Below, in pieces: positions 45,744 through 57,700 of a stretch of 64,000 nt of DNA (position 1 is its first letter; each line of letters opens with the position of its first letter). The DNA is taken from contig CAUYUJ010020726.1 in the NCBI GenBank assembly GCA_963575745.1, positions 900,969-964,968 of the forward strand, given 5' to 3'. The stretch is from Prorocentrum cordatum. Its lineage: Eukaryota; Sar; Dinophyceae; Prorocentrales; Prorocentraceae. The notes beneath the pieces were generated by a model. The model was not told the origin of the DNA, searched no databases, and saw only the letters and a list, made by a program, of their open reading frames with translations. Position numbers and translations under genes: made by a program.

Positions 45744-48700
45744 GCCTCACATAAGAAAAAAGCACCCTGCCGAAGGACCCAGCCACGTGCAGTTGCGGGT
45801 ACCGTCGTTGTGAGCATCGCTGTCGGCGCCATGCGAACCCTGGCATCTGGGCCTCAGCTGGGGCTCCCTATGGGGTCACGAAGCGTGTGAGGTGTGTGTG
45901 TGTGTGGTGTGTGTGGTGTGTGTGTGGTGTGTGTGTGTGTGTGCGTGCCGTTAAAGCTGTGCGTAGCCCGCCTAGCTTTTAGCTGAAGAGGTTCGCTCTC
46001 GCCCCGCAGATCAAAGTGTGTGTGTGCGTGCCGAAACGAAGCATCGACGCCGAATTGAGGCACCGACTCCATGCAAACTTTGGCATGTGGGCCTTAGTTT
46101 GGGCTCCCTATGGGGCCACGAAGCGTGTGAAGGGTGTGCTAAAACGAGGCACCGACACCATGCGAACCTTGGCTTTGGGGGCTTAGCTGGGGCCCCCCAC
46201 GGGGCCAGGAAAGTTTTGGCCTGGCTGGAGCTCCCCATGGGTCAGCGAAACGTGTGACGGGTGTGCCGACATGAGGCACCGACGCCATGCGAACCCTGGC
46301 ATTTGGGCCTCAGCTGGGGCTCCCGGTGGGGCCACGAAACGTGTCGAAATGAAGCACCGACGCCGCATGTAGGCACCGACGCCATGCGAACCCCGGCATG
46401 TGGGCCTTATTTGGGCTCCCTACGGCGTCACAGTCGTGATGCGCTTTGTGCTTCTGCTTCACAGTCGTGTCGCACTCCGTTTTCCGCCGCGCGCTATCGC
46501 AACCCAGAGGTATTTTTTACACCTACAAGCAGGCGCACCGCCAAGCATCGGTCCACTAGCGATCCGGATGCTTTTGCCAATGCGTCTCACAGATGCACGG
46601 CTTCTGACCTGACCTACGGGCCACGCAACGTCTGCGGGGTGCCGAAGTGAGGCACCGATGCAATGCGAACCTTGGCATGTGGGCCTTGGCTGGAGCCCCC
46701 TTTTATGAGGCCACGGAGCGTGTGAGGAGTGTGCCGAAATGGGGCACCGACGCCATGCAAATCCTGTTACGCGGGCCTTGGGCTGGCACCCCTCATGGGC
46801 CACGAAGCGTGTAAGGGGCGTGCCAAAATGAGGCACCGGCGCCAAGCGAGCCTTGGCATGTAAGCCCTGACTGGAGCTTTCTATGGGGCCACGAAACGTG
46901 TAAGGGGCGTGCCAAAATGAAGCATCGACGCCATGCGAACCCTGGCCGTTGGGCCTTCGGTGGAGCTCCCTATCGGACTACGGAACGTGGGAGGGGTTTG
47001 CTGTAGTGGACATGCGGAGGACAGGGGCTTGGATGGGAGGAGCCAGGAGCGAGCGGGAGGAGGAGGTGCGACGCGGGGCACTGTCTCCTCAAAGCGAGGA
47101 CCCAACATCACGGGAATGGTCGAGAAACAAATCCGATACCGATGTGTTCCCCTCGTTTTCACTCGGGCCCTTCTGTAGGGCCCAGCCGCTGTCGGAAGGA
47201 TTTGCTTCAGAATCGGTGTCCGAAACCATCCAGGATAGGTCTAAGGAGCAGCGATGTCGCTATTGAATACGGTCCCTCCGAAGGCTTGCCACTTGGAGCT
47301 CCAGAGCCGCGGCCCTGGCAGCAGCGGGGACGAGCCTCCGAAGAAGGAGAGCCCAGTGGTGCTCCGCATCGTGGAGCCGATCTTCGTCCGCCTGCGCTGG
47401 CGCGGGTGCGTGCTGGTCCAGGACTCGCAGAAGATGCTCGATGGGCGCTTCCGCGAACGCAACATGCTGCTCGCGGAGAAGATGGAGCCCAGCGACGGCG
47501 GCGGCATCATGGCCGCCGTAGTGCGGGGGATTCGCGAGAAGCTCAGCATTCCGCGCGAGGCGTTGCTGCAGGACGGCGTGCTCCGCTATCGGCCGGACGC
47601 CTACCAGTTCGAGATCGAGCAGATCGATTCACCTTCCTACCCGGGCATGGTCTCGGTCTACCGCACGCACCACGTGCAGGTCGACATCCTCGACGGCGGT
47701 CTGCCCGCGTTCGCGGGCCGTGGGTTGCCGGAGTGCAACCCCTTCACCACTCTGGAGACCACCCCGCTCGGCACCACCACAAACTTCTGGAAGTGGAGCA
47801 GCATCGAGGAGGCGCTGGGTGACAGAGTGGTGAAATTCCCACCCAAGGCGCTGTCCGCGAGCTGCCCTCGGTCGACCTCCGCAGATGGCGGCGCGCCCCT
47901 GGGAACGGGAACGCGCATGCTGGGGCCCGAGGACCTCCCCAGCGAGGAGGCATTGGCGGGCTACCTGCGGTCCGCTGGGATCGACCCCACGAAGTACGGG
48001 GTGGGGAAAGCGAAGCCCCTGTCGTCGCTCATCAAAGAGGTACAGAAGGGCGACTCGCGCCTGGAGTGGACGGAGAGCCCGCCAAGCCTGCGGCGGGTGG
48101 TGGAGCCCGTGTTCATGCAACTGCGCTGGGGCAAGCTGGTGCTGGTGGAGGCGGAGCAGCGTTTCACAAACGGAACCTGCCGCAAGCGCAACATGCTACT
48201 GGCGGAGAAGATGTCACCGGAGGACGCCGACGCCGCCGACACGTGCATCCGCGGCCTCTTCGAAGAGCTGAACCTGCCGGAGGACCTGTCGCCCCCGAAG
48301 GACTACTTCCGCTTCATGCAGGAGTCCTACTGCTGCTTGGCAGAGCACCTCGAATCGCCCTCTTATCCGGGCCTCGCCTGCGTGTACACGACGCACTACT
48401 GTAGCGTGCAGCTGGTCGATTCAGGTCTCAGCAGGCTCCGGGAGATCGGGATCTTGGAGGAGGAGTTCGAGACCCCCGAGGACGACAAAGTCAACGTCTG
48501 GAGGTGGACCGACATCAAGGAGGCCCGCGAGAGCAAGGCGAAGGGCTTCCCGGCCTTCGAGGCGTTCTCCTCCTCGGACGCGAGCTCACCCCAGAGCCAA
48601 GAGGCCTCATTTGAGCCCGTGGCCAGCATCCCCACGGACCCGGCCCAGATGTGCGTCTTCCTCGAGATCGGCGGCGTGAACGTTAGCTTGTGGGGCAAAT

Positions 48701-51700
48701 TCGTGCACGATTCGCTGCTGTCTCTGATGGACGAGGTGGAAAAGGGTGTCTCTCGCCTGGAGAGGGACGTAGAGACAGGGAAGCTGCGGCGTGTGATGAC
48801 CTCCAGCCACGTGCATTTCAACCTGTCGAGCGCGGCGGCGGGGCGCCCTGGCGCCCCGGCAGGGCCCGGCTCACACTTCGGGCGGGACGAGGCCATGGAC
48901 CTGGTGCGGTACCGGAGCGACCTCGAATGCTTCGAGGTGGAGCACGTCAACGTTGCGGCGTACCCTGGCCTGCCGTGCTTCCACCAGACGCGCCAGATGC
49001 ACTTCGCACCCCGCAGCAGCGAGCACCCCGCGGACGCGCCCGGGGACGGCGACGCCGCTGCGGCGGAGGCGGCCCCGCGGAGCGACGGCGTCGGCAAGGA
49101 GGGCTCCGCCGGCGCCGGTCTCGCCCGCCTGCTCCCGTCCCTCATCGGGCGCCGCAGCGCGAGCTTCCCCGGCGACGCCGCACCGCCCCTCAAGCAAGCG
49201 GAGAGCACGAGGAGCGCTGCCACGGAGGGGCCCAAGGCTGAGCCCGACGGCGTGGCCCTGGCGCCGTGGCTGCGCAGCGAGGACGCCCTCGGCCGCTTCC
49301 TGGAGGAGCACGGTGTCAGCACTCGGCTCTTCGGCGTGGGTTCCGCGAAGACAGTAGCGGAGCTCCTGGCGGAGCTCCGCGCGCAGGCTTGCCACTTGGA
49401 GCTCCAGAGCCGCGGCCCTGGCAGCAGCGGGGACGAGCCTCCGAAGAAGGAGAGCCCAGTGGTGCTCCGCATCGTGGAGCCGATCTTCGTCCGCCTGCGC
49501 TGGCGCGGGTGCGTGCTGGTCCAGGACTCGCAGAAGATGCTGGATGGGCGCTTCCGCGAACGCAACATGCTGCTCGCGGAGAAGATGGAGCCCAGCGACG
49601 GCGGCGGCATCATGGCCGCCGTAGTGCGGGGGATTCGCGAGAAGCTCAGCATTCCGCGCGAGGCGTTGCTGCAGGACGGCGTGCTCCGCTATCGGCCGGA
49701 CGCCTACCAGTTCGAGATCGAGCAGATCGATTCACCTTCCTACCCGGGCATGGTCTCGGTCTACCGCACGCACCACGTGCAGGTCGACATCCTCGACGGC
49801 GGTCTGCCCGCGTTCGCGGGCCGTGGGTTGCCGGAGTGCAACCCCTTCACCACTCTGGAGACCACCCCGCTCGGCACCACCACAAACTTCTGGAAGTGGA
49901 GCGGCATCGAGGAGGCGCTGGGTGACAGAGTGGTGAAATTCCCACCCAAGGCGCTGTCCGCGAGCTGCCCTCGGTCGACCTCCGCAGATGGCGGCGCGCC
50001 CCTGGGAACGGGAACGCGCATGCTGGGGCCCGAGGACCTCCCCAGCGAGGAGGCATTGGCGGGCTACCTGCGGGCCGCTGGGATCGACCCCACGAAGTAC
50101 GGGGTGGGGAAAGCGAAGCCCCTGTCGTCGCTCATCAAAGAGGTACAGAAGGGCGACTCGCGCCTGGAGTGGACGGAGAGCCCGCCAAGCCTGCGGCGGG
50201 TGGTGGAGCCCGTGTTCATGCAACTGCGCTGGGGCAAGCTGGTGCTGGTGGAGGCGGAGCAGCGTTTCACAAACGGAACCTGCCGCAAGCGCAACATGCT
50301 ACTGGCGGAGAAGATGTCACCGGAGGACGCCGACGCCGCCGACACGTGCATCCGCGGCCTCTTCGAAGAGCTGAACCTGCCGGAGGACCTGTCGCCCCCG
50401 AAGGACTACTTCCGCTTCATGCATGAGTCCTACTGCTGCTTGGCAGAGCACCTCGAATCGCCCTCTTATCCGGGCCTCGCCTGCGTGTACACGACGCACT
50501 ACTGCAGCGTGCAGCTGGTCGGTTCAGGTCTCAGCAGGCTCCGGGAGATCGGAATCTTGGAGGAGGAGTTCGAGACCCCCGAGGACGACAAAGTCAACGT
50601 CTGGAGGTGGACCGACATCAAGGAGGCCCGCGAGAGCAAGGCGAAGGGCTTCCCGGCCTTCGAGGCGTTCTCCTCCTCGGACGCGGGCTCACCCCAGAGC
50701 CAAGAGGCCTCATTTGAGCCCGTGGCCAGCATCCCCACGGACCCGGCCCAGATGCGCGTCTTCCTCGAGATCGGCGGCGTGAACGTTAGTTTGTGGGGCA
50801 AATTCGTGCACGATTCGCTGCTGTCTCTGATGGACGAGGTGGAAAAGGGTGTCTCTCGCCTGGAGAGGGACGTAGAGACAGGGAAGCTGCGGCGTGTGAT
50901 GACCTCCAGCCACGTGCATTTCAACCTGTCGAGCGCGGCGGCGGGGCGCCCTGGCGCCCCGGCAGGGCCCGGCTCACACTTCGGGCGGGACGAGGCCATG
51001 GACCTGGTGCGGTACCGGAGCGACCTCGAATGCTTCGAGGTGGAGCACGTCAACGTTGCGGCGTACCCTGGCCTGCCGTGCTTCCACCAGACGCGCCAGA
51101 TGCACTTCGCACCCCGCAGCAGCGAGCACCCCGCGGACGCGCCCGGGGACGGCGACGCCGCTGCGGCGGAGGCGGCCCCGCGGAGCGACGGCGTCGGCAA
51201 GGAGGGCTCCGCCGGCGCCGGTCTCGCCCGCCTGCTCCCGTCCCTCATCGGGCGCCGCAATAATTGCAGCACGACGAGCGTGGCCTCTGACTACGGCACG
51301 CCGCTCCGCAGCACTCGCAGCTCGGAGGTCTCCGTCATGCCCTTAAAGACGTACGAGTACGACGAGTGCCAGTCGCGTCTGCTCCCCCTCTACGACCAGC
51401 TGCGAAGCCTACGCAGCAATCTGCGGTTCAAGATGATCGCGCATGCCGATTGCACGAGCGAATTTTCGGACCAGGCCGTGGCGTGCTCGTGCATGATCCA
51501 ATCGATTCGCAATGTGAACCCGCTGAACGCCACGTTCCAGTGCTGTTTCACAGTATTCCTCGAGTGGCTGGACTCCTCCGCAGCGGGCCTTCCCGAGGGT
51601 AACCTCGGGGAGGGAGTGCATGGGGTCCTGAACATCCCCGAGATCGAGCTGCAGAACACCCTGGCCACCAGCAAGAAGGTCCAATCGCCTCCCCAGGTCT

Positions 51701-54700
51701 TGGTATGCAACTCTTGGAATACTCTCGGCATTAGGAGCAGCATCGCTGGTATATTCTCGGTCGGCAACCAGCAGTATCCGGCACAATCCCATTCAACCTG
51801 GTTTAATCCCGCCTGGGCCTAGTCCGGTCCAATCCAGCTCAGTCCCGAGCTTGAGCAGGGCAGCCGGGCTCAATAGCCATCGCTCTGAAGAATCCTTAGG
51901 AATTCCTAGGAATCCTTTGGAATTCCTAGGAATCCTCAGGAATTCCTGGGAATCCTTAGGAATTCCTAGTAATCCTTAGGAATTCTTATGAATCCTTAGG
52001 AATTCCTAAGACCTTCCAGGAGTTGCCTCCTAACAGGTCGTGGACCCAGCCACGGGCCACGTGGCGTGCACGATACGCTACGAGGCGCTCGTGCAGATGG
52101 AGCTCGACATGCGCCTCTTCCCCTTCGACGCCCAGCGCCTCGTCCTCGTGCTGGGCCTGCGGGCCCGGCGGGACCGGCGCCGCGCGCTGGCGTGCCAGTC
52201 GTGCCTCGCGGACGCGCAGATCCGCCTGGAGGAGTGGCGCGTCATGCGCACCTTTGCGCACAGCGACTCTCCGGACGTCGAGGCAGAGAAAAAGGGGCAT
52301 TCGGAGGTGGATCGACCTCCTAGCCTGACACGTCGATTAAGGAATTGGCCGTTGTCGGTTCGCGAGACGGCGTCGCGGCCGTCATGTTTGCGGGTCCAGG
52401 TCCGTCGGTTTCGGTCCCAGGCCGTTTTCACTAAGGGGAGGTTTGCTAAAAGGAGTTTGGTCCACCGCCGAGGCATACGCATAATTTCGCGGAGGTCCGC
52501 GCGGATTTCTCGGATCGGCGCTTGGGCCCCCCTTTGGCGGGGTCGCAGCGCCAGTCCAAGAGAAATCCGCAAGGGGCTCCGAGACGTTGTGCTTGTGCCG
52601 CTGCTCCCGCTTCAGGACGGGCGCGCCCGCATCCAGTTCGGCGTGATGATATCCCGGCGCTATGGGTATTACGTCGTGACCGTCTTCACCACCCTGCTGG
52701 CCATTGCCACCTCGAGTTTCGCGGCCTACGTGCTGCCCGCCGCGGAGGTGTGGGACCGTCTCCGCTTCGGGATCGCCATCCTCTTCGCGCAGATCACCTT
52801 CCGCCTCGCGCAGGACAACAAGCTTCCGAAGGTGGCCTACGCCACGATCTTCGATATGTACGCAATGTTCTGCCAGGTCATGGTCTTGGGGATGATACTC
52901 GGCTTCATCCTGGTCAGCATGTGCGACCAGGACATCTTTGGCCATCGTGCTCGCCATGCTACCGGCACCTTGGACCGGGCCTGTGGCGCCCTGCTCTTCT
53001 GCATGTGGTCGCTCGGGCACCTCGCCGGGCTGCAGAGAGTCATACGCCAGCGGCGCGAGCAGCGCTGTTCGTTGCTGCAGCTGTCGAGCTCCAGCCAGGG
53101 CTCACCTCAGGCGGCGGAGGCGGACGCACTTCAGAAACAGCTGGCCACCTTACAAGCGGGCCTCCACTATCGTGAGTCTACGCTCGAGCGAAGGTCTGTC
53201 ATGAGCCGCCGGGTGAGCCAGGCGGTGTCCCTGGACGTGCACGTGTGGCTGCTTCACGACATCAACCCCCTGACTGGCACTTTCGAGTGCAAGTTCTCCG
53301 TCACCCTCGGATGGCTCCACGAGGGGGCCGTGGGCCTGCCGGAGGGGGCGCCGCTGACGGCCCAGCAGCTCAGCCTGGTCGACGTCCCCGAGCTGGATGT
53401 GCACAACAAGGTCGAGCTGGTGTTGGAGGAGGGCCCCCGCGTGTGCGTGGCCTGCTCTTCCAGTGGCCGGGTCCTCTCGACGTCTCGGTTCCACGCCAAG
53501 CTGCAGATGAACTTGAATTTGCGGGAGTTCCCTTTCGACTCCCACACCCTGCCCGTCCACATCATCATGCCTCACGAGAAGGATCGGGGGTGGACAGACC
53601 TCCTAACAGTGACACGTCGATTAGTGAATTGTCCGTTTTCGGTTCTCGAGAGGGCGCCGCGGCCGTTATTTTCCAGGCTTGCGCCCGCCAGGTTTGGGCC
53701 CGAGGTCGTTTTCACTAAACCACGTTTTACTAAAGGGAGGTCTGTCCATCTCCGAAAGGATGAGAGGCGCGCCTTCGTGCACTGCGGCGGCCAGCTGGGA
53801 GAGAGCGCCCAGATGCTGGACGAGTGGTTCGTCAGAGGCCACACGGTGGACCCAGACACGGGCAACGGCGTGCCGACGGCGTCGCTCCAGATCCACCTGC
53901 AGCGGCGCTCCTTCTTCTACGTGGTGAGCGTGATGGCTGTCCTGCTGGGGATCTCGTCGTTGGTGTTCACCGTGTATGTGATTCCGATGGACTCCAGCGG
54001 CATGGATTTCGCAAATCAAGGGAAGATCTTGGTGCCCCTCGTCATGACCCTCCTCGCGTTCAAGCTCTTGACTGCGTCAGGCAAGCTGCCCACCGTTGCT
54101 AGCGCCACCAGCTTTGATCGGTACATGATTGCATGTGAGATGATGTTGCTGGGGACCATCGTCATCTGTACCGCGTCTCGTGGCTTTGCGCGACTCTATG
54201 GAGTCGGCTCAGTGCAGTCTTACCGCACCTACGCCGCCATGATATCCGCTCTCTTGTGGGTGGCGTTCAACGTCTACTTCGCGCTCAGCGTCTGGCTCGC
54301 GCGGCGGAGCAACGATCGCCAGACGACCGCCGCGCTCACGTGCACACGGACCCACTGGAGCAGCGATGCGCCCGGCTTCGAGGAGCAGTGCGCGCAGCTG
54401 CAGCACGTGAGACCCGACGCGGGCGACATCCAGGGAAGCGCCTCCTCGGCGGTGATGCTGCGCATCGTGATGAAGAGCATCCACTCGGTGAACCCGGCCG
54501 GCGGCACGTTCCAGGCCGAGCTCGTGGCGAGGCTCGAGTGGCTCAGCCCGGGTGCGGTGGGCATCGCCGCGGGCTCCGAGCTGTCCAGCGAGCAGCTGGG
54601 GCGCCTGCAGCAGCCCAAGCTCATGGTCCAGAACGCCATCGGCTGCTCTGCCAAGGTGCTCGACGGTGCGCGCGTGGTCGACGGTGCCACTGGCCACGTC

Positions 54701-57700
54701 ACCTGCCAGGTGCAGATCAAGGCGTCGGTGCAGATGCGGCTTCACTTGGCACAGTTCCCGTTCGACGAGCAGGTCCTCGAGGTGGTGGTCATGCTCCCAG
54801 ACCCAGGCGATCGGCACCGCAGCCTGGTGATCGAGCACCTGGATTGCGCAGACGTGGCGCGGGTGGGCGAGTGGATCGTGCTCGGAGACGTCTCAGCATG
54901 TGGCCGTCGGATGGGCATATCGTGGGCTTCCGTTGGAGTGAAGATCAAGCGCTCCAGCCGCTACTATGTCTTGAATATGGTGTCGCTGTGCTTGTGGTGT
55001 GTCGCCGGCTTCTCGTTGTACGCCCTTGATGTCAGCGATTTCCAGAATAGGGGGAAAATCTTGGTCGGCGTGTTGCTCGTTCAGATTGTTGCCAAGCTCG
55101 CCGTATCCAGCAAGCTGCCCCGCATCGCCCGGACTACCGCTTACGATCGAGTGTCGTTGAACAATTTGGCGATGCTCTTCTGCGTAGGCAGCGGCGCGGC
55201 ACTCTGCTGCGCCCTGAACCAGCTGGAGGGCTGGGAGGAGTCCAGCAAGGTCTGCGATTCGAGCGTCGCTTGCGCTGTCTTCCTGGCTTGGGTGCTCATG
55301 AACGCCGTAACTGCGCTCCAAGTGCACAGGTCGCTGAGGGGAAGCCGCCGCGCCATGCGGGAGCTGGACGCGAACCATCGCAACGCCCAGGCCGTCGACC
55401 AGGCTTCCATAGGGCGGGAGGTAGCCCTCATGCGCCCCTGTGTGTTGCCAGAGTCGCCCGTGTCTCGTCAGGCGAACTCTAAACATGAACGGTTCAGCAG
55501 TGTCGACATCAGCAAGCAAGACCAGAGGGCGGCCATCAATGTCGGTGCCAAGGTCCAGCTCATTTCTGACGTGGACACCAGCTCCGGCACGGTGGAGTCA
55601 AAATTCCATGTCTTTCTGGATTGGTTTGACACTGCAGGGGTGCACCTGCACCAGCAGAGGCGCACCAACAGCAGTGCGCTGCCAGCCGAGGAACAGGCGG
55701 TAGTGCCAAACATCAAGGTGCGCAATGCAATAAAGATCATCATGGAGGATTGCTCCGATGTCAAAGTCTTGGACGCCGCAACGGGCCACTGCTCCTGCCA
55801 CATTCAGTTCCACGCGCGCCTCTACAACAGGTTCGACCTGCGCAGCTTCCCCTTTGACCGCCAGAGGCTGGAGATCGAGCTCGCGCTCGAGAATTGCCCG
55901 GACCGCTTCCTGGTGGGAAGTTGCTGTGAGAGTACGGACCGGGGCTCGAGGCTCGACGACTGGAAGCTGCAGGACGTCTCGCTCAGTGTCGACCACGAGT
56001 GGCCTCTCCCAAGGCTCGCGACCATCACGATGTTGGTGGAGCGGCGGTCTCGTTTCTACCTGGTGCAGGTCATTGGCGTTCTCACCTGCCTGACCACGCT
56101 GGTGTTCTCCCTCTACCTGGTCAGGGCAAAGGACCTGGGCAAGAGGATGCCAGACGCTCTCAAGGTTGTTCTCACCATGACGACCTTCCGCTTCTTCGTG
56201 GAGCACCGCCTGCCCAAGGTGCAGCACTGGACACCGTTCGACGTCTACTACGTCTCCTGCCAGGCGCTCATCGCCTGCATCATCGTCTGCTTCGTCGTGG
56301 CCAAGCTGAGCGACCCGCTCGGCACCCTCGAGTGCCAGACCCGGCAGAGCGAGCACCGCGTGCTGGCGTGGATCTTCTCCGCGTGGGCGCTGTGGCTCTC
56401 AGGAGGAAAAGAAACACACAGACACAATTCATCGCCGATGTCCCAGCACATATGGGAAAACATGGGAAATGGTGGGGGGGGAAGACAAACACCCAGCAAC
56501 TATAGGAAAACCTTGGGGGATCTTTCTATCTGTGTGTGTGTTTATTCGTGCGTCCCAGGGCCCCTTCAGGCTCCTCGGCTGCGGCCTCGCCTCCCTGCTC
56601 CTGAAGTGCCTGGGGCCGCGCGGGGGCGTGCAGCGGCACCCCGGGGCTCCGCTGGGCCCGCTGGCTCGGCTCCGAGCGCTGCCGCTCGCGCACGGCAGGG
56701 AGCCCGAGCGCCGCGGCAGCACGGATCGGCTGCCGTGGGCCGCGAGGCCGTCGGCGGGTCTGGAGACGCAGGTCGTCTCCATCGCCTTCCGCATATGGCT
56801 GGTGCGCAACGTGGACCTGGTGAGCGGCACCTTCGAGTGCAAGTTCCGCGTCCTGCTCGAGTGGCTGGACGCGGACGCGAAGGGCCTGCCCAAGGGGAAG
56901 AAGGCCAAGCTGCCGGTGCCCGACATCGCGGTCACCAACGCAATCCAGTCGCAGATTCTGGACGCCAGCTCCGCGCCCGAGGTGGTCGACCCGGAGACGG
57001 GGCACCTGGCCGCCCAGAGGCTCTACAAGTGCACGGTGCGGATGGATCAGGAGGTGCGGCTCTTTCCCTTCGACTGGCAGTGGCTCGCGATCTCCGTGAG
57101 CCTGCGCGGCGGGGGCGAGCTCGGGCGGCCGTTCTTCTTCCAGTACTGCGAGGTCGAGGGGCAGCTGCAGCTGGACGAGTGGACTGTCCACGGCCAGCCC
57201 GCATTTGCCACCCTCGACAGGCACGAGGCCCCGAGCCTGGAGGATACCGTGATGTGTGGCATCCTCATCAGGCGCGAGGCGCGCTACTACGTCATAAACA
57301 TCATGCTCATGCTCGGTCTCATCACGTCCCTGTGCTTCTCCGTCTACACCGTCAAGGTCCAGCTCTTCTGGGAGCGCGCCGAGATATTCCTGGGCATCTT
57401 CCCAGTGATCATCGTGTTCAGGATGTCCGTCCAGGGCAAGTTGCCGAAAGGCGGCTCCTCCACGCAGTTTGACTGCTACGCGAACGCGTGCACGATCCTG
57501 TTCTTGGTGATCGTGTTCGAGGCGATGCTGGCGTCCTTTGCCACGGTCGCTCCCGAGTGGGTGTCGTCGACGTGCTCGCAGGACGACGCGACGGAGCTGA
57601 TCTCCACCCTGGAGGGGTGGTTCTGGTACCTGCTCGGCACCGTCTGGATCGCGTGGAACGCGCGCTTCGCGGTGCAGTCGTGGCGTTTCTGGCGGCTGCA

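Larger units (their letters stand above)
52274..52615 (+). other. Intron 3 (GA-AG, 342 bases) composed of two TIR elements
   Basis: CCG|GACGTCG and CAG|GACGGGC share GGACG at both edges. Splicing joins HSDSP to DGRARIQFGVMISRR, restoring the ligand-binding-domain to TM1 passage. The intron holds family A (52302-52470) and family O (52486-52590) elements. Its length is a multiple of three and it is free of stops, so an unspliced reading is formally open, but it would put about 114 unrelated residues in the channel. Confidence 0.7.

Noticed and set aside
47254-47283. ATG at 47254 as the start of the channel protein
   Set aside because: The first ten codons lie in intron 1. The internal paralogue at 49250-49400 shows that exon 1 at 45531 joins directly to 47284.
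48396-49652. Large minus-strand frames opposite the Nudix-like array
   Set aside because: They mirror GC-rich codon usage of the real plus-strand exon and recur identically in the duplicated unit.
56399-56569. Splicing intron 5 as CAG|GAGGAAAAG to TTCAG|G
   Set aside because: That choice leaves the downstream exon in a frame that stops within about ten codons. The GCTC-based choice restores TM4.
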